A DNA stretch of 64,000 nt from Pseudoxanthomonas sp. X-1 (GCF_020042665.1 NZ_CP083376.1:1710001-1774000); one strand, 5' to 3'. Positions 9,038 through 19,128 are shown, counted from the first letter of the stretch. The notes: generated by a model from the sequence alone, not told the origin. A program made the numbers and translations.

Positions 9038-9820
9038 TCACGGGCGGCGCTGGTCGAACAGCCAGGCCCACATCGCCGGGTCGGCATAGGTGGCATCCCA
9101 GACATTGTGGTTGCCGTGCGGATACTCGGTGTAGCGCACCGGGTGGCCGGCGGCTTCGAAGGCGGCCGCCAGCCGGCGGTCGTCGGTGGGCGCGACGACG
9201 TCGTCCTGCCCGCCATGGAACATCCAGATCGGCGTCCCGCCCAGGCGCGTGGCGATGGCGACATAGGGATCGGCCACGCCGTCGACCTGGGTCACGCGCA
9301 GGCTGGGCCGCTGCGGACGGGGCGGATGCACCGCGCCGCACACCGGCGCCAGCGCGGCGAACCGTTCCGGCGCCAGCAACGCGACGTCCCAGGTGCCGTA
9401 GCCGCCCATCGAGATGCCGGTGAGATAGACGCGCGCGGGATCGGCCTTGAACTCGGCCAGCGTCGCCGCCTGCGCGGCCAGGGCGACGCGCGCGTTGGTG
9501 TCGGTCCATTCCTCCTCGTCGGGGACCTGCGGCAGCACCACCAGCGCGGGGAAGTCGCGCCGGTGCCGCTTGAGATACGGACCGAGCCCGGCATCGAGCT
9601 GCTTGCGGTTGTCGCTCCCACGCTCGCCCGAGCCATGCAGGAACAGCACCAGCGCCGGCGCGCCGCGGTAGGCCGCCTGCGAGGGCACGAACACCTGGTA
9701 ACGATGCGTCGCCCCATCGACCTGCACGCTGCGTTCGACGAAGCGCCCGGGCATGGCTTCAGGCGAGCTGGCGCAGGCGGCCAGAATGAGACACAGGAGC
9801 AGCAGAAGAAGACGGTTCAT
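9038..9820 (-). CDS. lipoprotein alpha/beta hydrolase (esterase-like)
   Basis: A 260-residue secreted hydrolase. The N-terminus MNRLLLLLLCLILAAC is a lipoprotein signal with the lipidated cysteine at position 16. The alpha/beta-hydrolase signatures are clear: oxyanion region LVLFLHGSGERG, nucleophile elbow G135-I-S137-M-G-G, an acid in HGGQDDVV and the histidine in YPHGNHNVW. This layout is that of dienelactone-hydrolase/PHB-depolymerase-like esterases sometimes annotated as phospholipases. The substrate cannot be told from the sequence. It is followed closely by the peroxiredoxin gene on the same strand but with a 73-base gap. Confidence 0.85.
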   Translation of the reverse strand: MNRLLLLLLCLILAACASSPEAMPGRFVERSVQVDGATHRYQVFVPSQAAYRGAPALVLFLHGSGERGSDNRKQLDAGLGPYLKRHRRDFPALVVLPQVPDEEEWTDTNARVALAAQAATLAEFKADPARVYLTGISMGGYGTWDVALLAPERFAALAPVCGAVHPPRPQRPSLRVTQVDGVADPYVAIATRLGGTPIWMFHGGQDDVVAPTDDRRLAAAFEAAGHPVRYTEYPHGNHNVWDATYADPAMWAWLFDQRRP

Positions 9821-9880
9821 GGCGATGGATGGTGACAGCGCCTGCCGCAGGATGCATGGAGCTGCGCAACATGGCGTCCC

Positions 9881-11239
9881 TCAGAGCAGCACGATCGTGG
9901 CCAGGCCCAGGAAGCTCATGAAGCCCATGACGTCGGTGAGCGTGGTCAGGATCACACTGCCGGCCAGCGCCGGGTCGAAGCCCATGCGCTTGAGCGCCAG
10001 CGGCACCGCCACGCCGCCGGCCGCGGCGGTCAGCAGGTTCAGCGTCAGCGCGGTGCCGATCACCAGCGACAGGCCGGGCTGGCGGAACCACACCAGCACG
10101 ATCAGCCCCAGCATCGTGCCCAGGCCCAGCCCGTTGATCAGCGCCACGCCCAGTTCCTTGCGCAGCAGCACATAGACGTTGGAGGCGCCGATCTGTCCCA
10201 GCGCCAGGCCGCGCACCATCAGCGCCAGCACCTGGGTGCCGGCGTTGCCGCCCATGCCGGCCACGATCGGCATCAGCGCGGCCAGCGCGACGATCTTGGC
10301 GATGGTGCCCTCGAACTGGCTGACCACCGAGGAGGCGATGAAGGCGGTGCCCAGATTGATCGCCAGCCACAGCATGCGCCGGCGGAAGGCGCGCCGGATC
10401 GGCGAGAACAGGTCCTCGTCCTCGTCCAGGCCGGCCGCGCTCATGGCCTGGTGCTCGGCCTGGTCGCGGATGATGTCCACCACGTCGTCGATGGTGATGC
10501 GGCCCATCAGGATGTTGTTGTCGTCCACCACCGGCGCCGACACCCAGTCGTGGTCGGAGAACTTGCGCGCGACTTCCTCCGAGCGCTCCTCCACGTCGAT
10601 GGCCGGCTGCTCGTCGTCGATCAGGCGGTTGATCGGCGTGGACGGCTCGTGGGTGACCAGCGCGGCCAGCGGCACGCGGCCCAGGTACTGGTGCTTCTTG
10701 CTGACCACGAACAGGTAGTCGGTGTGGTCGGGCAGTTCGCCGCGCAGGCGCAGGTAGCGCAGCACCACCTCGATGTTGACGTCGGCCCGCACCGTGACCA
10801 CGTCGGGATTCATCAAGCGGCCGGCGCTGTCCTCGGGGTAGGACAGCACCTGCTCCAGGCGCTCGCGGTTCTCGCGGTCCATCGACTTGAGGACCTCGTC
10901 GATGACCGTGTCGGGCAGGTCCTCGACCAGGTCGGCCAGGTCGTCGATGTCCAGGTCCTCGACCGCCGCGACGATCTCGTCGGGGTCCATCTCGGCCAGC
11001 AGGCTTTCGCGCACCTCCTCGCCGACGTGGACCAGCACCTCGCCGTCGTCCTCCGGATCGACCAGGCCCCAGACCACCTCGCGCTTGCCCGGTGGCAGCG
11101 ACTCGAGCAGGTTGCCGATCTCGGCGGGGGAGAGCGTGTTGACCAGGCGCCGCACCGGCCCCAGGCGACCGCTGTCCAGCGCATCGGAAAGCAGGCGCAA
11201 CTGGCGTGCGGTCTTGTCGTGGCGGACGGCTTCTGCCAT
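9881..11239 (-). CDS. mgtE: magnesium transporter MgtE
   Basis: A 452-residue MgtE-type magnesium channel. The cytoplasmic N-domain (helical, with LVNTLSPAEIGNLLESLPPGK and the acidic repeats EEVRESLLAEMDPDEIVAAVEDLDIDDLADLVEDLP) is followed by two CBS domains and about five membrane helices from residue 310. The GNAGTQ motif near the pore region is present (MPIVAGMGGNAGTQVLALMVRG). Three in-frame ATGs are close together; the one at 11239 has AGGGGG at good spacing. It is the last gene of the long minus-strand cluster, 145 bases after ptsI, and could be cotranscribed or independent. Confidence 0.95.
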   Translation of the reverse strand: MAEAVRHDKTARQLRLLSDALDSGRLGPVRRLVNTLSPAEIGNLLESLPPGKREVVWGLVDPEDDGEVLVHVGEEVRESLLAEMDPDEIVAAVEDLDIDDLADLVEDLPDTVIDEVLKSMDRENRERLEQVLSYPEDSAGRLMNPDVVTVRADVNIEVVLRYLRLRGELPDHTDYLFVVSKKHQYLGRVPLAALVTHEPSTPINRLIDDEQPAIDVEERSEEVARKFSDHDWVSAPVVDDNNILMGRITIDDVVDIIRDQAEHQAMSAAGLDEDEDLFSPIRRAFRRRMLWLAINLGTAFIASSVVSQFEGTIAKIVALAALMPIVAGMGGNAGTQVLALMVRGLALGQIGASNVYVLLRKELGVALINGLGLGTMLGLIVLVWFRQPGLSLVIGTALTLNLLTAAAGGVAVPLALKRMGFDPALAGSVILTTLTDVMGFMSFLGLATIVLL

Positions 11240-11384
11240 GCGCATGGCCCCCTGTGCGGTCGGTGGAAGCACCGCCTCGCCGATGGACGATGCGCTGCAG
11301 GTCAGGTGTTCATCGGGGCATTATCGCTTTTAAGCCATGAGCGCGTGAAGAGCATGGAGGCGTGGGCGAAGCACCGGCCTGTCC

Positions 11385-13115
11385 TCATCCCTCCTTGTTC
11401 GCTCCTGCCTTGGCGAGCCAGCGCTCGATGCCGCTGCGGTCGCGCGCCTTGAGCAGGGCCGGGGCGGCCTTGAGCAGCGCGCCGCGGTCATGGGCGCGGA
11501 TGGTGCGGCGCAGTTCGAGCATGTGCGAGGGATGCAGGCTGAAATGCTCCAGCCCCAGGGCCAGCAGGATCGGGGCCATCGCCGGATCGCCGGCGACCTC
11601 GCCGCAGACCGCGACCTGCTTGCCGTGGCGGCGGCCGGCGCGCAGCACGCCGTCGAGCAGGTGCAGCAGGGCCGGGCGCAGCGGCGAGTACAGCTCGCCC
11701 AGCGCCTCGTTGTTGCGGTCGGCCGCCAGCAGGTACTGCACCAGGTCGTTGGTGCCGACGGAGAGGAAATCGACCAGGTCGATGAAGTGTTCGACGCAGA
11801 TCGCCGCCGACGGGACCTCGATCATCGCCCCGAGCTGCACCTGCGCGGCGATCTCGTGGCCCTCCTTGAGCAGCTGCGCGGCCAGACGCTTGAGGCGCTT
11901 GCGCACGTCGAGCAGCTCCTCGCGGATGGCCACCATCGGCACCAGCACCCGCACCGGTCCATAGCCGGACGCGCGCAGGATCGCGCGCAGCTGGGTGTCG
12001 AACACCTCGCCGTGCGCGCGCGAGAGGCGCACGCCGCGCAGGCCCAGCGCCGGGTTGGCTTCGCCGCGCAGGGCCAGGCCGGTGCGGTCGGCCTTGTCCG
12101 CGCCCAGGTCCAGGGTGCGGATGGTCACCGGCCGCCCGCTCATGCCCAGCACCACGTCGCGATAGGCGTGGAACTGCTCTTCCTCGCCGGGCAGCTCGGC
12201 GCGCTGCAGGAACAGGAACTCGGTGCGGTACAGCCCGATCCCGGCCGCGCCCAGCGCATGCGCCTGGGCCACGTCCTCGCGCGATTCGGCATTGGCCTGC
12301 AGGGCGATGTCCACGCCATCGCGGGTGCGCGTGGGCTTGCTGCGCAGGCGGCCGAGTTCGCGCTGCTCGCGCTTGAGGTCCTTCAGGCGCTGGCGGAACC
12401 CGCGCAGGTCCGCGGCGGAGGGTTCGACCACCACCTCGCCGGTCTCGCCATCGACGATCAGCGCATCGCCGTCGTTGATCTTGGACAGCGCCACGCTGCA
12501 GCCCACCACCAGCGGCATGTGCAGGCTGCGCGCCAGGATCGCGCTATGCGAGAGCGGGCTGCCGGTGGAGGTGACCACCGCGACCACGCCCTGGGCCTGC
12601 AGCTGCGCCAGTTCGGAGGGGGCCACCGTATCGCTGACCAGGATCTCGCCGGCCAGGCCTTCCGGATCGATGGCGCGGCTGTGCAGGTGGGCATGGATGC
12701 GGCCGATCACATGGTCCAGATCGTCCATGCGGCTCTTCAGGTAGGCATCGTCCATGTCGCGGAACACCGCCGCCAGGCGGTCGCGCTGCAGGCGCAGCGC
12801 GTAGTCGGCGCCGTAGCGGCCCTTGCGGATCAGGTCGTCCAGGCCCTGCAGCAGCTCAGGGTCGTCCAGCAGCAGGGCGTGCAGGTCCAGGAACTCGCCG
12901 ACCTCGCGCGCCAGCGCGCCGTGCAGGCGCGTGCGCAGCTCGCGCATCTCCGCCCGCGCCGCGTCGATCGCGCCGTGCAGGCGGGCCAGTTCCTCATCGA
13001 CATCGCGCGCACGGATGCGCTGTTCGGCCACGTCCAGCGCGTGCGGCAGGCGCACGCGTGCGCGACCCAGGGCACTGCCGCGCGAAGCCCCATGGCCCGG
13101 CAGCAGTTTCCTCAT
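11385..13115 (-). CDS. ptsI: phosphoenolpyruvate-protein phosphotransferase (PTS enzyme I)
   Basis: The 576-residue enzyme I takes phosphate from phosphoenolpyruvate and passes it to HPr. The phosphorylated histidine is H190 in PLSHSAILARSLHMPLVVG; the phosphoenolpyruvate-binding parts GLYRTEFLFLQR, IRTLDLGADK, SVGTNDLVQYLLAADRNN and the active-site cysteine in VCGEVAGDP are all present. Its ATG overlaps the ptsH stop codon by one base (TGATG), showing translational coupling. No sugar-specific EIIB/EIIC permease is adjacent, so the pathway here looks regulatory rather than a sugar importer. Confidence 0.96.
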   Translation of the reverse strand: MRKLLPGHGASRGSALGRARVRLPHALDVAEQRIRARDVDEELARLHGAIDAARAEMRELRTRLHGALAREVGEFLDLHALLLDDPELLQGLDDLIRKGRYGADYALRLQRDRLAAVFRDMDDAYLKSRMDDLDHVIGRIHAHLHSRAIDPEGLAGEILVSDTVAPSELAQLQAQGVVAVVTSTGSPLSHSAILARSLHMPLVVGCSVALSKINDGDALIVDGETGEVVVEPSAADLRGFRQRLKDLKREQRELGRLRSKPTRTRDGVDIALQANAESREDVAQAHALGAAGIGLYRTEFLFLQRAELPGEEEQFHAYRDVVLGMSGRPVTIRTLDLGADKADRTGLALRGEANPALGLRGVRLSRAHGEVFDTQLRAILRASGYGPVRVLVPMVAIREELLDVRKRLKRLAAQLLKEGHEIAAQVQLGAMIEVPSAAICVEHFIDLVDFLSVGTNDLVQYLLAADRNNEALGELYSPLRPALLHLLDGVLRAGRRHGKQVAVCGEVAGDPAMAPILLALGLEHFSLHPSHMLELRRTIRAHDRGALLKAAPALLKARDRSGIERWLAKAGANKEG

Positions 13116-13384
13116 CAGGTGTCCTCGTCGAAGCGCCGTTCGAACAGGTCGACGATGGCCTGCATGCACGCGGCCTCGTCCTCGCCGTCGGTGCGCACGG
13201 TGACCTGCGTGCCCTTGCCGGCGGCCAGCAGCATCACGCCCATGATGCTCTTGGCGTTGACCTGGCGGCCCTTGGCGGCCAGGGTCACGTGGCTGCGGAA
13301 GGGCGACACGGCCTGGACCAGCTTGGCGGTGGCCCGCGCATGCAGCCCCAGGGCGTTGGAGACGGTGAGTTCGCGCTCAAGCAT
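13115..13384 (-). CDS. ptsH: phosphocarrier protein HPr
   Basis: An 89-residue HPr. With the ATG at 13384 the catalytic histidine falls at position 15 (GLHARATAKL) and the regulatory serine at position 46 (AKSIMGVMLLAA), the standard numbering, which supports this start. A GGAG ribosome site is 12 bases upstream. The gene overlaps the EIIA stop by 8 bases and ptsI by one. Ser46 is the target of HPr kinase, and hprK lies three genes upstream in the same direction, so both His and Ser phosphorylation are expected. Confidence 0.96.
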   Translation of the reverse strand: MLERELTVSNALGLHARATAKLVQAVSPFRSHVTLAAKGRQVNAKSIMGVMLLAAGKGTQVTVRTDGEDEAACMQAIVDLFERRFDEDT

Positions 13385-13769
13385 CGTCGAGGATGGCTCC
13401 ATTTCGTGAGCCGGCCGCCGCGGTGGCCGGGAGTTCGTCCAGTCCCTGTTCCGGATAGTTCATCACCCGCAGCAGCATCGGCAGGCTCAGCGCGGACACG
13501 CGCCGCACCGGCGTGCCCAGGCGCGCCACGCGCGCGGCCAGGTTGCTGGGCGAGCCGCCGTAGACGTCGGTCAGCACCAGCACGCCTTCGCCGCCATCCA
13601 CCCGCCGCAGCGCGGCCGAGGCCTGCGGCAGCAGCGCGTCCAGGTCCGCGTCGAAGGGGACTTCGAACGCCTCGGCCTTCAGCGGCAGGTTGCGCAGCAT
13701 GCCGCCGGCCACCGCCAGGAGCGAGGGGCCGATGCCGGGATGGGTGATGAGCAGGACGCCACAGGTCAT
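13377..13769 (-). CDS. PTS EIIA component, mannose family
   Basis: A 130-residue protein of the EIIA-Man fold. The phosphorylated histidine is H10 in GVLLITHPGIG, followed by VLTDVYGGSPSN, the typical second motif. It lacks fused EIIB or membrane domains, and no EIIC/EIID gene is present, so it probably acts as a regulatory phosphate acceptor from HPr. In many proteobacteria the protein at this position of the rpoN cluster is EIIA-Ntr; here it is a mannose-type protein instead. Its end overlaps ptsH by 8 bases. Confidence 0.9.
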   Translation of the reverse strand: MTCGVLLITHPGIGPSLLAVAGGMLRNLPLKAEAFEVPFDADLDALLPQASAALRRVDGGEGVLVLTDVYGGSPSNLAARVARLGTPVRRVSALSLPMLLRVMNYPEQGLDELPATAAAGSRNGAILDDA

Positions 13770-13871
13770 GGTGACAACATTAACAGGCTGATGCGGCGCG
13801 CATCGACCTGCCGCGACGGTTTTCTTCGTCCCGCCACGCGCTGTCGCAGGCGCTGCCCCGCGCGCGGCGCG

Positions 13872-14783
13872 TCAGTCCAGCTCGCGATGGAAGGTGGCGA
13901 CCTGGTCCCAGCCCTGGGTGCGGGCGTGTTCGGCCAGCCGCTCGGTGAGGTAGACCGAGCGGTGCTTGCCGCCGGTGCAGCCGAAGGCCACGGTCACGTA
14001 GCTGCGGGTTTCCCCGCGCAGCCGCGGCAGCCAGGTGTCGAGGAACTCGCTGACCTGCTGGACGTAGCGCCGCACGTCGTCCTGCGCGTCCAGATACTCG
14101 CGTACCGGCCCATCGCGGCCGGTCAGCGGGCGCAGCTCGGGCTGCCAGTGCGGATTGGGCAGCACCCGCGCGTCGAACACGAAGTCCGCATCGGCCGGCA
14201 CGCCACGGCGGTAGGCGAAGGATTCGAACAGCAGCGAGGGCGCGTCGCGACTGTCGAAGGCGAACTCGCCGACCACGCGTCGGCGCAGCTGGTGCACGTT
14301 GAGCTGGCTGGTGTCGATGACCAGGTCCGCTTCCAGCCGCAGCGGCTGGGTGACCTGGCGCTCGCGCGCGATCGCCTCGGGCAGCGACAGGCCGGTATGG
14401 CTCAGCGGATGGCGCCGGCGCGTGTCCGAGTAGCGGCGCAGCAGCACCGCGTCCTCCGAATCGAAGAACACCAGCTTGGCGTCCAGCCCCAGCCGTCCCA
14501 CCGCCGCACGCCACAGCGACAGCCTGGACAGGTCGCTGTGGCGGTTGCGCACGTCGATGCCCACGGCGACCTTCTGCGGCAGCACGTCCTCGCGCATCAG
14601 GCTGCGGATGAAGTCCGGCAGCAGCTCGATGGGCAGATTGTCCACGCAGTAGTAGTCCAGGTCCTCCAGCGTCTTGAGCGCCACCGACTTGCCCGAGCCG
14701 GACAGGCCGCTGACGATCAGCACGAACGGCGCCGCGCTCGCCTCGGCGGGCTGGCCGCCCTCGTTGTTCGAGGCCTCGCTCAT
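13872..14783 (-). CDS. rapZ: RNase adapter protein RapZ
   Basis: A 303-residue RapZ-family protein (older name YvcJ/YhbJ), a nucleotide-binding adapter. In enterobacteria RapZ guides RNase E to the small RNA that controls glucosamine-6-phosphate synthase. The P-loop [16 protein letters not shown] is followed by DYYCVDNLP, and the C-terminal part has the conserved [20 protein letters not shown]. The gene starts inside the end of hprK (ATGA overlap), so they are translationally coupled. Whether the glmS control is the same in this group is not shown by the sequence. Confidence 0.95.
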   Translation of the reverse strand: MSEASNNEGGQPAEASAAPFVLIVSGLSGSGKSVALKTLEDLDYYCVDNLPIELLPDFIRSLMREDVLPQKVAVGIDVRNRHSDLSRLSLWRAAVGRLGLDAKLVFFDSEDAVLLRRYSDTRRRHPLSHTGLSLPEAIARERQVTQPLRLEADLVIDTSQLNVHQLRRRVVGEFAFDSRDAPSLLFESFAYRRGVPADADFVFDARVLPNPHWQPELRPLTGRDGPVREYLDAQDDVRRYVQQVSEFLDTWLPRLRGETRSYVTVAFGCTGGKHRSVYLTERLAEHARTQGWDQVATFHRELD

Positions 14784-15730
14784 GGCGTGCTGCGTTCCAG
14801 CAGGTTGCTGTGGCGGGCGATGAACATCGCCGCCGGGTCGATGCCCTTGGTGCGCAGGATGTGCAGGCGCGTGGCCGCCTCGGTCAGCACCGCCAGGTTG
14901 CGGCCGGGCATCACCGGCAGGGTGATCAGCGGCACATCCAGATCCAGCACGTGGCGCGTGCCCGAGTCGCCGGTCAGGCGGTCGTAGCCGTGCACGCCGG
15001 GCTCGGTCATCGGCCGGGTCAGGTGCACGATCAGGCGCAGGTACTTGTTCTTCTTCACCGAGGTGTCGCCGAACATGTCGCGCACGTTGAGCACGCCCAG
15101 CCCGCGCACCTCCAGCAGGTCCTGCAGCAGCTCCGGGCAGGTGCCGTCGAGCACGTCGGGGGCGATCTGGGTGAACTCGGGCGCATCGTCGGCCACCAGG
15201 CGGTGGCCGCGGGTGAGCAGTTCCAGCGCCAGCTCGCTCTTGCCCGAGCCGGCCTCGCCGGTGATCAGCACGCCGATGGAGTAGATCTCCATGAACACGC
15301 CGTGCAGCGTCACCCGCGGCGCCAGCGTGCGCGCCAGGTGGTAGGACAGGAAGTTGAGCAGCTCATGGCCGCGGCGCGGGGACACCCACAGCGGGGTCTC
15401 GGTTTCCTCGGCGGTGGCGCGCAGGTCCTCGGGGCAGGACTGGTTCTTGCTGATCACCAGCGCCAGGGGACGGTCGGCCATCATCTTCTCGATGGTCTCC
15501 CAGCGCCGGCGCGAATCCAGCCCGTCCAACCAGGTCAGTTCCTCGGTGCCCAGGATCTGCACCTTGTTGGGATAGATCGCATTGAGGTAGCCGGCCAGCG
15601 AGGGCCGGCGCTTGACCTTGCCGGCGGTGTCGATCTGGCGCTTGCCGCCGGCGCGCCCGGCGATCCAGCGCAGGCCCAGCTTGTCCTTCATCTGATCGAA
15701 CAGCTCGCTGGCGGTGATGCTGGAATTCAT
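14780..15730 (-). CDS. hprK: HPr kinase/phosphorylase
   Basis: A 316-residue enzyme that phosphorylates and dephosphorylates HPr on Ser46. The Walker A motif [15 protein letters not shown], the following HRLVADD, the family signature [16 protein letters not shown] and the [11 protein letters not shown] part are all present. The start at 15730 ([15 protein letters not shown]) matches the family; an open frame continues far upstream through the hpf region but is Arg/Pro-rich and not coding. HprK is best known from Firmicutes, but it also occurs in the rpoN cluster of several proteobacteria, as here, where it is likely to control a regulatory PTS. Confidence 0.95.
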   Translation of the reverse strand: MNSSITASELFDQMKDKLGLRWIAGRAGGKRQIDTAGKVKRRPSLAGYLNAIYPNKVQILGTEELTWLDGLDSRRRWETIEKMMADRPLALVISKNQSCPEDLRATAEETETPLWVSPRRGHELLNFLSYHLARTLAPRVTLHGVFMEIYSIGVLITGEAGSGKSELALELLTRGHRLVADDAPEFTQIAPDVLDGTCPELLQDLLEVRGLGVLNVRDMFGDTSVKKNKYLRLIVHLTRPMTEPGVHGYDRLTGDSGTRHVLDLDVPLITLPVMPGRNLAVLTEAATRLHILRTKGIDPAAMFIARHSNLLERSTP

Positions 15731-15875
15731 GGCGTCGGGGAAAGCGGCATCGAAGCCCGATGATACGACGTGCCGGTGACACATCCACGCGCGCTGCCGC
15801 CCGGCGCGGCGCCATAACGCGGACGGCGGCCGAAGGGCCGCCGTCTGGTGAGGATGCATCGTGGCCGGGACAGGC

Positions 15876-16190
15876 TCAGTCGGCGTTCTCGCCGCGGCCG
15901 CGCTGGCGGTCGATCTGCTTGCGCTTGTGCTTGAGCACCAGCCGGTCCAGCTTGTCGGCCAGGATGTCGATCGCGGCGTACATGGTCTCCGCGCCGGCAT
16001 CGGCGTGCAGGGTACGGCCGGAGAAGTTGATCGTGGCCTCGGCCACGTAGTCGGGCTTGGAGAACCCCAGTTGCGTGCGGCATTCGAGCGGCTGGTCGAA
16101 ATGTCGTTCAAGGCGCTTGAGTTTCGTCTCGACGTAGTCACGCAGTGCCGGGGTGACTTCCATCGACTGGCCGTAGGTCTCGATTCGCAT
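15876..16190 (-). CDS. hpf: ribosome hibernation promoting factor (short form)
   Basis: A 104-residue short HPF/YhbH protein, which binds the 30S subunit in stationary phase and promotes 100S ribosome dimers. It starts [20 protein letters not shown] and contains the basic helix [15 protein letters not shown]. The ATG at 16190 is preceded by AGGAGA at 7 bases. The gene follows rpoN by 166 bases in the same direction, the usual arrangement. It is short: the C-terminal dimerisation domain of long HPF is absent. Confidence 0.94.
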   Translation of the reverse strand: MRIETYGQSMEVTPALRDYVETKLKRLERHFDQPLECRTQLGFSKPDYVAEATINFSGRTLHADAGAETMYAAIDILADKLDRLVLKHKRKQIDRQRGRGENAD

Positions 16191-16356
16191 CGCATTGTCT
16201 CCTGCAGTGGTTGTTGCGTCGGTTGTTGGGACAAACCGGGCGGGTGTGGGGTTCCTTGCTGCTCCTCTCGCTGGCGGGGTTGGGTTCAAGTTCGCACCGG
16301 ACGTTCCGGTGTTCAAGCTGGCAGGTGGCAGGTGAACCCGCCGCCAACCGGGTGGG

Positions 16357-17799
16357 CTATCCCATGCGCACGCGTTCGTGCGAGGACAGGATGTCCATGG
16401 CCTCACGATACTTGGCCACCGTGCGCCTGGCCACCGGCACGCCTGACGATTTCAACAGGTCGGCCAGCTTGGCGTCGGACAGCGGCTTGCGCGGGTTCTC
16501 GGTCTCGATCAGCTTGCGGATCATCGACTGGATGGCGGTGCTGGACGCCTCGCCGCCGCCCTCGGTGCTCACGCCCGAGGCGAAGAACGCGCGCAGGGGC
16601 AGGGTGCCGCGCGGGGTGCGCACGTACTTGCGGGCGATGGCGCGCGAGACGGTGGATTCGTGCAGGCCGACCTCGCTGGCGACCTCGCGCAGGGTCAGCG
16701 GACGCAGCGCGGCCTCGCCGAACTCCAGGAAGCCGGCCTGCTGGTGGATCAGGCAGCGGGTGACCTTGAGCAGGGTGTCGCCGCGCGCCTCCAGGCTCTT
16801 GAGCAGCCAGCGCGCCTCCTGCAGGTGGCCACGCAGGTAGCCGGCGTCGGATTCGCTGCACTGGCGGATCATCGATTCGTAGCCGCGGTGGATGGCCACC
16901 CGCGGCAGGTGCTGGCTGGCCAGGGCGGCGCGCCAGACGCCCTTGTGGCGCCAGACCACGCAGTCCGGCACCACATAGGTGTCCTGGCTGAGTTCGCCGA
17001 TCTGCACCCCGGGCTTGGGATCGAGCGAGCGCAGCAGCGCCACGGCGTCCTCCACCTCGGCCTGGGAGCGCTTGAGCTCGCTGGCCAGCCCGGCCACCCC
17101 GCTGCGCGGCAGCTTCTCCAGCAGGGGCCCCTGGGCGATGGTCAGCGCCAGGGCGCGGCCGGGCGTGTCGGCCGGCAGCACGTCCAGCTGCAGGCACAGG
17201 CACTCGCCCAGCGAGCGTGCGCCGACCCCGACCGGATCGAAGCGCTGCAGCTGGCACAGCACGGCCTGGATCTCGTCCTCGCCGGCCACGACCTCAGGCC
17301 GCAGGGTCTGGGCGATCTCCGACAGGGCCGTGCGCAGGTAGCCGTCGTCGTCGATGGCGTCGATCACCGCCACGCCGATACGCCGGTCGCGCAGGGACAG
17401 CTGCGAGAGGTGCAGCTGCCACAGCAGGTGGTCCTGCAGGCTGTCGGTCTTGGCCACCCGTTCGGCCGCGCTGCCGGGATTGTCGTCGTCGTCGAACGAA
17501 CCGCCCGAACCGCCGCCGCCCTCGTTGCTCCAGGGGTTCTCGTCGGCCTGCCAGTCCTCGCGCTCGGACTGGCGCTCGTCCGGCGGCTCGTCGGCCGGGG
17601 CCTGGTCGGCGTGGTCGGTGCCGGCGGCCTGCGGATCGGGGCCGTCCTCGGCCCAGTCCAGCAGGGGATTGGTCTCGACCGCCTCGGCGATCTCGGCTTC
17701 CAGTTCGGCCGCGGACATCTGCAACAGACGGATCGCCTGACGCAGCTGCGGCGTCATGACCAGTTGCTGGCCCAGCGATGTCTGGAGGCGTGGCTTCAT
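16357..17799 (-). CDS. rpoN: RNA polymerase sigma-54 factor
   Basis: Sigma-54 directs RNA polymerase to -24/-12 promoters that need an activator ATPase. The 480-residue protein has the glutamine-rich region I (MKPRLQTSLGQQLVMTPQLRQAIRLLQ), an acidic region II near residues 50-120, the core-binding region (FDPVGVGARSLGECL), the helix-turn-helix LREVASEVGLHESTVSRAI and the RpoN box ARRTVAKYRE. The start at 17799 matches the family; the longer frame adds a non-conserved leader. It sits between lptB and hpf, the usual proteobacterial order. Confidence 0.97.
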   Translation of the reverse strand: MKPRLQTSLGQQLVMTPQLRQAIRLLQMSAAELEAEIAEAVETNPLLDWAEDGPDPQAAGTDHADQAPADEPPDERQSEREDWQADENPWSNEGGGGSGGSFDDDDNPGSAAERVAKTDSLQDHLLWQLHLSQLSLRDRRIGVAVIDAIDDDGYLRTALSEIAQTLRPEVVAGEDEIQAVLCQLQRFDPVGVGARSLGECLCLQLDVLPADTPGRALALTIAQGPLLEKLPRSGVAGLASELKRSQAEVEDAVALLRSLDPKPGVQIGELSQDTYVVPDCVVWRHKGVWRAALASQHLPRVAIHRGYESMIRQCSESDAGYLRGHLQEARWLLKSLEARGDTLLKVTRCLIHQQAGFLEFGEAALRPLTLREVASEVGLHESTVSRAIARKYVRTPRGTLPLRAFFASGVSTEGGGEASSTAIQSMIRKLIETENPRKPLSDAKLADLLKSSGVPVARRTVAKYREAMDILSSHERVRMG

Positions 17800-17854
17800 T
17801 CCCGAACCGTAAGGTAGAGCGGACCGAACGCCTGTCGCGCCCGCCACGGTCGCA

Positions 17855-18574
17855 TCACAGCCGGAAGGTCTCCCCCAGGTAGACGCGACGGACGTCCGCG
17901 TTGGCCAGCAGTTCGTCCGGAGCCCCCTGCGCCAGCACGCTGCCTTCGGCGAGGATATACGCCCGGTCGCAGATTCCCAAGGTTTCGCGGACGTTGTGGT
18001 CGGTGATCAGCACGCCGATCCCGCGGTCCTTCAGATGGGTGATGATGCGCTGGATCTCGCCCACGGAAATCGGATCGACGCCGGCGAAGGGCTCGTCCAG
18101 CAGCATCAGGCGCGGCTTGGCCGCCAGGGCGCGGGCGATCTCCACGCGCCGGCGTTCGCCGCCGGACAGGCTGGCGCCGTACTGGTCGGCGACATGGCTG
18201 ACCTGCAGCTCGTCGAGCAGCGAGGCCAGTTCGCGTTCGGCGCCGTCGCCGTCCAGGTCCTCGCGCAGCTCCAGCACCAGGCGGATGTTGTCGGCCACGG
18301 TCAGCTTGCGGAACACCGAGGGTTCCTGCGGCAGGTAGCCCACGCCCAGCTTGGCGCGGCGGTACATCGGCTCGCCGGTGATGTCCTGGCCGTCCAGGAC
18401 GATGCTGCCGGCATCGGCCGAAACCAGCCCCACGATCATGTAGAAGCAGGTCGTCTTGCCGGCGCCGTTCGGGCCGAGCAGGCCGACCACCTCGCCCTGC
18501 TCGAGGGTCAGGCCGAATTCGCGCACCACCTCGCGCTGCTTGTAGCGCTTGCGCAGTCCCTGGGCCGACAGCAT
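17855..18574 (-). CDS. lptB: LPS export ABC transporter ATPase LptB
   Basis: The cytoplasmic ATPase of the LptB2FG complex that pulls lipopolysaccharide from the inner membrane to the Lpt bridge. The 239-residue protein has Walker [10 protein letters not shown], signature [15 protein letters not shown] and Walker [15 protein letters not shown]. It starts on the last base of lptA, so translation is coupled. lptF, lptG and lptD are not in this window. Confidence 0.97.
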   Translation of the reverse strand: MLSAQGLRKRYKQREVVREFGLTLEQGEVVGLLGPNGAGKTTCFYMIVGLVSADAGSIVLDGQDITGEPMYRRAKLGVGYLPQEPSVFRKLTVADNIRLVLELREDLDGDGAERELASLLDELQVSHVADQYGASLSGGERRRVEIARALAAKPRLMLLDEPFAGVDPISVGEIQRIITHLKDRGIGVLITDHNVRETLGICDRAYILAEGSVLAQGAPDELLANADVRRVYLGETFRL

Positions 18575-19128
18575 TACTTGGTCCCCGGCTTGGCCGGCGC
18601 GGGCGCGGCACCGGCGGCGGGGGCCTTGTTCTTGGGCTGGATCACGGTGCGCACGCGGTTGCCGTCGCCGCCGCTCTGCATGTTGCCGGTCACCGTGTTG
18701 TAGACCATCTTCTCGCCCGCGTTGGTGCCCCGGGGCGAGGTGATCTTGTAGTTGCCGGTCAGGGTGACGGTGTTGTTGAGCACGTCGTAGTCGATGCGGT
18801 CGGCGGTGGCGTCGATCGGCGTGCCGTCGTCGTTGATCTGCTTCATGCGCGCCTGCTTGCCGGTGAAGATGCCGCGCGAGATCTCGCCGTCCTTGCGGAA
18901 GATCTGGCCGTTGTCGGCGTGCACTTCCAGCGTGCCCTGGATGATCACCACGTTGCCCGACAGATTGGTCACGCCGTCGTCGGCGAAGGTGCCGTCGCTG
19001 CTGGCCGATTCGATGCTCATCGGCTCGTTGCGGTCGGACTTCTTGGCCACGGCGCCCCCCGCCACAGCCAGCAGGCAGGCGGCCGCCAGTGCGGCCAGGC
19101 CGGTCTTATTGCGCGGATTTGGGGACAT
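18574..19128 (-). CDS. lptA: LPS transport periplasmic protein LptA
   Basis: The periplasmic bridge protein that carries lipopolysaccharide from LptC to LptD. The 184-residue product has a signal peptide ([19 protein letters not shown]), an OstA/LptA domain with the repeats [40 protein letters not shown], and a Pro/Ala-rich tail ([16 protein letters not shown]). The beginning overlaps the end of lptC by 23 bases and its end touches lptB. Confidence 0.93.
   Translation of the reverse strand: MSPNPRNKTGLAALAAACLLAVAGGAVAKKSDRNEPMSIESASSDGTFADDGVTNLSGNVVIIQGTLEVHADNGQIFRKDGEISRGIFTGKQARMKQINDDGTPIDATADRIDYDVLNNTVTLTGNYKITSPRGTNAGEKMVYNTVTGNMQSGGDGNRVRTVIQPKNKAPAAGAAPAPAKPGTK

Noticed and set aside
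15731..16234. Open frame that would extend hprK upstream into hpf
   Set aside because: The added part is Arg/Pro/Ser-rich and lies antiparallel in frame to the well-supported hpf gene; hprK has a good start at 15730.
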